Assembly: GCA_945889545.1 (NCBI GenBank)
Contig: CAMDCC010000086.1
Coordinates: forward strand, 1 to 10,000
Origin: Bifidobacterium breve
Lineage (GTDB): Bacteria > Actinomycetota > Acidimicrobiia > IMCC26256 > PALSA-555
Direction: 5' to 3'
DNA: 10,000 nucleotides
The notes under the pieces are model-generated. The model was not told the origin of the DNA. It was given only the letters and a program-made list of their open reading frames with translations, and did not search any database. Of this stretch, positions 5,304 to 10,000 are shown piece by piece (positions within the stretch are counted from its first letter, which is position 1; each line of letters starts with the position of its first letter). The position numbers and the translations under genes are program-made.

Positions 5304-6462
5304 GAGGCCGGTTCGGGTGACGCGGGCTGGGGGAGACGAGCTTCGCGAATCGTCGTGCGGCGTTGGCGCCCATGCCGGGCATGACGTGTTGGTAGGTGGT
5401 CATCGTGAACGCGGGGTTGGCGTGTCCGAGCCGTTCGGAGACGACCTTGACCGGCTCGCCGTCTTTGATCAGCAAGCTGGCGTGGGTGTGGCGCAGATCG
5501 TGGAGCCGGATCTTGGGGAGCTCGAGGCGGGCGACGAGCCGATCGAAGATCTGCGAGTACAGATCGGGGTTGAACGGCTTGTCCCGCCCGCCGGGGAACA
5601 CCCAGTCCGTCGGTCGCACCCACTCGGTGCCGCGTTCTTCGAGGCTGGCCCGCCACTGGGCGAGGATCTCCAGCGTGTCGTCGTCGAGGTCGACGCTGCG
5701 CCGACTGGATCGAGTCTTGGGCGGCTGTTCGATGATCGTGCCGTGCAAGAGCTGCACAGTGTTCTCCACGACGAGGCGCTTCTTGGCGAAGTCGATCGCC
5801 GACCATCTCAGGCCGAGGACCTCACCGCGGCGCATACCGGTCATGGCGGAAACCCGGTAGGCCGGATACATCCGCTTGGTTTCGACGGCGTCGAGGAACG
5901 TAACGAGTTGATCGACGGTCCAGGACCGCATCGGAGGCATCGACGCCCGGTACTTCGGTGCCACCGCAGCGTCGGCGACATTGACCGACAAGAGCTTGCG
6001 GCGCACGGCCATCCTCAGCGCGGACCGCAACATGACGTGCACGTTGTGCACGGTCTTGGGCGACAGGCCGGTCCCGTTCCGTCCCGGGAGCTCGAGGAGC
6101 TCGGTGTAGAGCTGCTCGAGATGATCGGCGCGGAGCCGACGCAACAGAATGCCGCCGACTCGAGCCGTGACGTAGTGATCCACCATCCACTCGTACCGGA
6201 AGAAGGTGGTGGCCCGGAGCTCGAGCTTCTTCGCGGGGAGCCACCAGTTGATCAGGAACATGGCGAACGTGAGACCACGGCTCGACGGCTCGGTGTCGCG
6301 CAGGAGCCGGCGTTCTTCGTCGAGGCGTTCGACCATCGCATCGGCATCGGCGCGGTCGCTCCCCGCCGCATGCCACGAGCGTCGTTCCTTGCCAGTGAAA
6401 GGATCGATCCCGTCGTAGACCACGGCGTAGAACCGTTCACCGCGCTGCACCACATGTCCCAT
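5272..6462 (-). CDS. Second tyrosine integrase, beside the tRNA-Met att fragment
   Basis: A 396-residue complete tyrosine recombinase. Arm-binding N-terminus is about residues 1-55 (VVYDGIDPFTGKERRSW), core-binding domain about 65-165. Catalytic residues are Arg211 (TGMRRGE), Lys249 (PKTRSSRRS), His321 and Arg324 (HDLRH), His347 (LGH) and Tyr357 (TTYQHV). The ATG at 6462 is chosen because GGAG lies six bases upstream; the frame is open further, but those extra residues look like leader. The gene ends about 60 bp from the tRNA-Met(CAT) fragment and converges on it, so this enzyme probably acts at that site. It clearly differs from the integrase at 1021-2190, so the two serve different elements. 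Short CGGTAGA repeats upstream of the start could bind the protein itself. It appears intact. Confidence 0.94.
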   Translation of the reverse strand: MGHVVQRGERFYAVVYDGIDPFTGKERRSWHAAGSDRADADAMVERLDEERRLLRDTEPSSRGLTFAMFLINWWLPAKKLELRATTFFRYEWMVDHYVTARVGGILLRRLRADHLEQLYTELLELPGRNGTGLSPKTVHNVHVMLRSALRMAVRRKLLSVNVADAAVAPKYRASMPPMRSWTVDQLVTFLDAVETKRMYPAYRVSAMTGMRRGEVLGLRWSAIDFAKKRLVVENTVQLLHGTIIEQPPKTRSSRRSVDLDDDTLEILAQWRASLEERGTEWVRPTDWVFPGGRDKPFNPDLYSQIFDRLVARLELPKIRLHDLRHTHASLLIKDGEPVKVVSERLGHANPAFTMTTYQHVMPGMGANAARRFAKLVSPSPRHPNRPRLPEAGRRTR

Positions 6463-6488
6463 CGTTCTCTCCGATCGTCGTCGTGAAT

Positions 6489-6508
6489 CGGTAGAGAACT
6501 CGGTAGAC
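6489..6508. repeat. CGGTAGA repeat pair upstream of the second integrase
   Basis: CGGTAGAG (6489-6496) and CGGTAGAC (6501-6508) lie 12 bp apart, 27 to 46 bp upstream of the integrase start. They share the core of the repeats at 5270-5303. A pair in the presumed promoter/leader fits autoregulation or a distant arm site. The motif is short, so the call is tentative. Confidence 0.35.
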
Positions 6509-6606
6509 ACCCCCGGAAACCTGAACACCCACGAGGCGTGACCGCGGGTGAAAAGACCGAAGGTCGCCTGGTCCGACGATCTGATCTGACGTGGCGGCTC
6601 TCCTCA

Positions 6607-6626
6607 GGCGATGCCGAGCCATCGCC
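6607..6626 (-). terminator. Hairpin after the primase-helicase gene
   Basis: GGCGATG (6607-6613) and CATCGCC (6620-6626) form a perfect 7-bp stem with a 6-base loop, about 20 bases beyond the stop codon of the minus-strand primase-helicase gene. There is no T-run. The position fits a transcription end between this gene and the second integrase gene. Confidence 0.4.
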
Positions 6627-6646
6627 GGTACGCGAAGGGCTCGCCG

Positions 6647-9012
6647 TCAGAAGGCATCCTCTGTGCGTTCCATGATCGCCCCGTTCGGGGGCGATCTCAT
6701 CGCTCGCTTCCGCTTCTTGGGGACGTCAAACCCGAGGGTGGCGTAGGCCGGGAGTCGCTTGGTGTGTATCCGATCCAGTACGGGGATGCGTACATCGACG
6801 TAGTCGTGGAGCTCAATGCGGATCTTGTCGGCGTGGGTGCGCAACAACCGGCCGACGTACTGAACGACTCGTCCCTTGAATGCGAGCGGGAACGCGAGGA
6901 ACAGCGTGTCGAGCTCGGGCCAGTCGAACCCTTCGCCGAGATACGAACCGGTGGCGATCAGACCGCGGCTCGGGCCTTCTTGCCGAGTCCTCCTCGCAGC
7001 ACGAGCGCGTCGTCGCCGAGCTGGGCAAGGCGGTCGACGATCGCGTCGATATGGTCGGTGCGCTGTGTGAGTACGAGACATGTTCGGCCCGCGGCCACGG
7101 CATCGTGGACGTCGGCGCAGATCTGGTCGGTGCGTTCCTGGTCGTCGACGATGGCGCTGAACACGGCCTGGATCGATGCGGCTTCGTCCTCGGTCACCTC
7201 GGAGTTGGTCTCGTGCACGATGAGCTCACGTCGGACGAGTGAGGCATCGGTGGCGTCCTTCGCCGCGATCTCGTATCGGGTGGGGCCGCACTGCAGAGCG
7301 ATGATGCCTTCCAGGCCGTCACGGCGATACGGGGTGGCAGTCAGTCCCAGCCACCGACACGAGACGGCGTGGCGGACGCACGCCTCGAAGGAGACGGCCG
7401 GGAGGTGGTGACACTCGTCGACGACGACGAGTCCGTACCGTTCGAACAGCTCGGCCGGTTGCTCCCGGCGGGCGACGGTCTGGATCATTGCGACGTCGAC
7501 GATGCCGGTCGAGGTGTTTGCGCCTCCTCCGATCATCCCGACCTGACTGGGTTCGAGTCCGAGGTGCTCGCAGAGCCGGTCGCGCCACTGGTCGAGGAGT
7601 GGCTTGCGGTCAACGAGCACGAGTGCCGGGGTGTCGTGGTGGGCGATCACTGCGCAGGCCATCACCGTCTTGCCGACTCCGGGAGGCGCGACGATCACAC
7701 CTCGATCGTGGGGCGTCGCGGCGTCGACGGCATCCTTCTGCTGGGGTCGCAGCTCGCCCGCGAACCTGAACCCGACCTTGGGATGCTTGGGGCGGACATC
7801 GCTCACCTCGAGCTGGCTCCCGAGCTCGGTCGTGAGGTCCATGACTCGCTCGACGAGGCCGCGGGGAAGGTGAATCCACTCGAGGTCTTCCTCGTAGCAG
7901 CGGATGAAGCGAGGGGTGTCCCATGTCGAGAACCGCATCCGTTGCTGCTCGTAGTACGCCGGGTGGTGGATCGATGCGAGGTGCTTCAGCGCCGCGACCA
8001 GCGCCGGCGGGAGACCGGATCGCTCGATCGACAGCGTCGCGCCGAGTCGCGCTCGGATGACCGCTGGTGGAGGTGGCCCACCGGCCTTGGCCAGATCGGC
8101 CAGGGTCAATGCGGGCCCGGCATCGATCGACCGCAACGAGCCAGCGAGCGCAGTCGCCGCGTCGGGTGCCAGGCGGGCAACCGAGGAAAGGAACGCCCAC
8201 TGGTCGGGCCACGGTTCCATCGTGGTCGGATCCAAGAACGCAGTCGCGCCGTGTTCGAGACGCTCGCCGTGAAGGGGAAGCGCGATCAGGTTGCCGAATG
8301 ATCCCTTCGCCATGTTGTCCTGGGAGGGGAAGAACCGGTCGTAGCTCGACAGATCCAGCTCCGCGCGAGCTGTCATGGCCTCGCGCAGCAGCGACGTACC
8401 GAGCGATCTCGCCGTCGCCGCGGGGACCGCACCAGCGAAGAACACCCAGACATGAGCCCCATCGCCAGACCGGGAACGCTCCAGCGCCGCGGGCACCGCA
8501 GCACGGTGACACGCATCGAGGTACGCGAGCGCGTCGAGCACCCAGCTGCCACCGTCGAAGTCGCAGGCGAGCAGCGTGCAGGCATCGCCAGGCAGCAGCG
8601 GGTAGATCCCGATCGTCGATTCGCCACGGAGGTGGCGGGCGAGGACGTCGTCGGTGAGCGGCAGGTACTCCTTCTTCGGCCGCTTGTTCGCCCAGCCACC
8701 TTTTACCGCCGGAGACCACCCCGACTTCCCGGTCGACGAGCTCTCCCACCGGAGCGCGAACACGTCGCCGCGAGCGCCGAACAACGAGCGCAACAGCGCC
8801 AGCTTCTCCTCCAGCGGTGCCGTCGAATCGAACGGCGCGGTCTCAACCGGCGGGTTGAACAACGTCGGGGCCCAGGCCTGGCGGTGGCCGTCGTCGTGGC
8901 GGTTGTCCAACCCGAGCAGACCACGAAGCCGGGCGTTCTCAGTACGCAGCTTCTCAACCTCGGCCAGCGCCTCAGCGAGTCGGGTGTCCGCGCTGTCGTC
9001 CACGTCAATCAT
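6647..9012 (-). pseudogene. TOTE-type primase-helicase gene, broken by a frameshift
   Basis: The first frame (9012-6958) encodes 684 residues. A coiled coil (about 9-33) comes first. An archaeo-eukaryotic primase domain of the TOTE conflict-system type follows: DFD at 151-153, SGDGAHVW at 182-189, YDRFFPSQD at 224-232. A superfamily 2 helicase is next: RPQQ at 422, Walker A APPGVGKT at 442-449, DECHH at 532-536, LTATPYRRDG at 557-566. It stops after GLGKKARAAV. The rest of the helicase (IATGSYLGEGFDWPELDTLF and QYVGRLLR) continues in another frame from about 6961 to the stop at 6647. The join also lacks roughly a dozen residues that relatives, as I remember them, have before IATG. ATG 9012 is the likely start; an upstream TTG at 9126 would overlap the divergent gene. 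TTAGAT at 9068-9063 is a possible -10. Intact, it would couple nucleic-acid unwinding with priming in defence; this copy is probably inactive. Confidence 0.85.
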
Positions 9013-9116
9013 CCGCGGTTGGGGCTCATCAGGGCTCGAACGCTTGGCGAAGGGACACCTGAATCTAAGATGCTCGCAGAAGGCTGTCTGAGAGTCGACG
9101 ACCGACAGGCGCTCCA

Positions 9117-9485
9117 ATGGCTCCAATGCAGGCTGTCTATGCCAATGGACGATGGAACGGGAAGACCCTTCGCGAGTGGGTTCCGGAAGCCGTGGAAGAC
9201 ATCGTGAGAATGGCTGATCCTGTCCGCGTGATCCTCTTTGGGTCCTTGGTGCGCCAAGAGGAGGACCGGGACAGCGACTTGGACTTCCTCGTCGTGCTCG
9301 ACGAGCTCCGCCCAGAGGATCGGATGCGCCTCATGGGCAAGATCCGGTTCGCGATCTCGGCACCCGTGCCGATCGACGTGTTCGTGACCGATGTCCGAGA
9401 GTGCGAACGCCGCAAGGACGTCGTCGGCTCGTTGCACTACTGGCCCCTGCGTGAGGGCATTGTCGTCTATGAACGAACTGCCTGA
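9117..9485 (+). CDS. MNT-type nucleotidyltransferase (MntA-like)
   Basis: A 122-residue minimal nucleotidyltransferase of the polymerase-beta fold. Gly42-Ser43 begin the signature GSLVRQEEDRDSDLDFLVV, which supplies Asp54 and Asp56 as metal ligands; Asp87 in PIDVFV is the third carboxylate. The active site therefore looks complete. Such proteins pair with HEPN proteins; in the MntA/HepT toxin-antitoxin system the MNT enzyme modifies the HEPN partner with AMP and silences it. Here the HEPN gene overlaps the end of this gene by 17 bases. The start may be ATG 9117 or ATG 9126 in the same frame; both have only weak purine-rich upstream sequence. It is divergent from the broken primase-helicase gene, with about 100 bp between them. 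Antitoxin function is inferred from the pair; many MNT/HEPN couples are untested. Confidence 0.86.
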   Translation: MAPMQAVYANGRWNGKTLREWVPEAVEDIVRMADPVRVILFGSLVRQEEDRDSDLDFLVVLDELRPEDRMRLMGKIRFAISAPVPIDVFVTDVRECERRKDVVGSLHYWPLREGIVVYERTA

Positions 9486-9876
9486 GACGAACGCAGCCGA
9501 GGCGCAGCGCTGGCTCGGGCAAGCGGACGAGGAGTTACGCACCGCGAATCGCATCGCGTCCGACGCGGAGCTTCCGGCACGGATCGCTTGCTTTCTCGCT
9601 CATCTCGCGGTGGAGAAGTCACTGAAGGCATGCCTGATCAACCTCGGCATGGCCTTCACGAAGGTCCACGACTTGGGCGATCTCCGCGCGTTGCTACCGA
9701 CGGGTGTCGTCGACATCGCGGATGAGGACCTCGAACTCCTCAATCCGTGGGCAATCGAGGGGCGCTATCCGGGCGATGTTATGGACGCTACGCGGCAGGA
9801 AGCACAAGCATGTGTGCAGGCCGCCCAGCGGGTCACGTCGAGCGTGCAAGCCGCGCTGAAATCGAGCGACGAGTAG
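9469..9876 (+). CDS. HEPN-domain protein, partner of the MNT gene
   Basis: A 135-residue all-helical protein. AQRWLGQADEELRTANRIA (about 12-30) and ARIACFLAHLAVEKSLKACL (37-56), then KVHDLGDL (65-72), match the HEPN family (Pfam HEPN type) in order and spacing. Arg38 and His45 give an R-x6-H spacing, but they sit in the family's conserved HxAxEK helix rather than in the late helix that carries the RNase motif of HepT-type toxins. RNase activity therefore cannot be assumed. ATG 9469 lies inside the MNT gene, 17 bases before that gene's end, so translation is probably coupled. Together they form a likely two-gene operon of toxin-antitoxin or nucleotide-transfer type. Which partner is toxic cannot be read from the sequence. 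Confidence 0.82.
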   Translation: MNELPETNAAEAQRWLGQADEELRTANRIASDAELPARIACFLAHLAVEKSLKACLINLGMAFTKVHDLGDLRALLPTGVVDIADEDLELLNPWAIEGRYPGDVMDATRQEAQACVQAAQRVTSSVQAALKSSDE

Positions 9877-10000
9877 TCCGACGTGACCGGAATGGAAGAC
9901 ACCAGCGGAGAACGCGACGACGAGAAGTCGGCGCGCCACGACTCGCCTACGAGGATGTCATCGAGTACGCGCTCGCCGAGATCGACAACGCCCTCGCCCA

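Noticed and set aside
5317..6486. Long open frame (389 codons) on the plus strand opposite the second integrase
   Set aside because: It mirrors a gene with all catalytic integrase motifs; its product has no recognisable domain. It is a GC-rich antisense shadow.
7369..8301. Plus-strand open frame of 310 codons opposite the primase-helicase
   Set aside because: The opposite strand encodes Walker A, DECH and primase motifs; this frame is a shadow.
9877..10000. Possible start of another gene at the right edge (frame reading RLAYEDVIEYALAEIDNALA near the end)
   Set aside because: No start codon or ribosome site could be placed and the frame runs off the window; too little to call.
1..10000. CRISPR array or tandem long repeats
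   Set aside because: No regularly spaced repeats of 20 bases or more were seen.

Overview
The window is GC-rich throughout, with actinobacterial-looking codon use and protein families, so an actinomycete (phylum Actinomycetota) is the best guess; no marker gene allows a finer call. It is accessory DNA: mobile-element borders and defence-type genes packed around two tRNA-derived integration sites. No housekeeping protein gene is visible.

Left part (1-2356). A TcmP-type (three-Cys-motif partner) protein gene runs rightward and converges on a complete tyrosine integrase gene (1021-2190, minus strand). The integrase starts about 95 bp beyond the 3' end of an intact tRNA-Arg(CCT) gene (2285-2356, minus strand). 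This is the classic border of an element inserted at a tRNA 3' end. The element would extend left past the window edge, with TcmP as cargo; its other end is not seen.

Middle part (2357-5210). A minus-strand pair encodes a tyrosine-recombinase-like protein that has lost its HxxR, LGH histidine and tyrosine, and a DDE transposase-like protein with a plausible D-D-E triad. The two genes overlap by a stop/start. A small AlpA/excisionase-like helix-turn-helix gene is divergent from them, across a promoter that carries a perfect palindrome. The helix-turn-helix gene ends inside a tRNA-Met(CAT) 3'-half fragment (5166-5210). The 5' half of that tRNA is absent, but a 7-bp inverted repeat around the anticodon loop is preserved, as expected of an attP- or attR-type recombination core. 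The dead recombinase/DDE/HTH unit is the most unusual content of the window.

Right part (5211-10000). A strong hairpin and a second complete tyrosine integrase (5272-6462, minus) follow, with short repeats at both ends of the integrase gene that could be arm-type sites. Next comes a TOTE-type archaeo-eukaryotic primase plus superfamily 2 helicase gene (6647-9012, minus), broken by a frameshift with an apparent small deletion between the conserved helicase blocks. Divergent from it is an overlapping MNT nucleotidyltransferase/HEPN pair (9117-9876). The right part therefore reads as an integrase-led defence island of which one component is probably dead. The two integrases and two tRNA targets suggest repeated accretion of elements at one place, or capture of one element by another.
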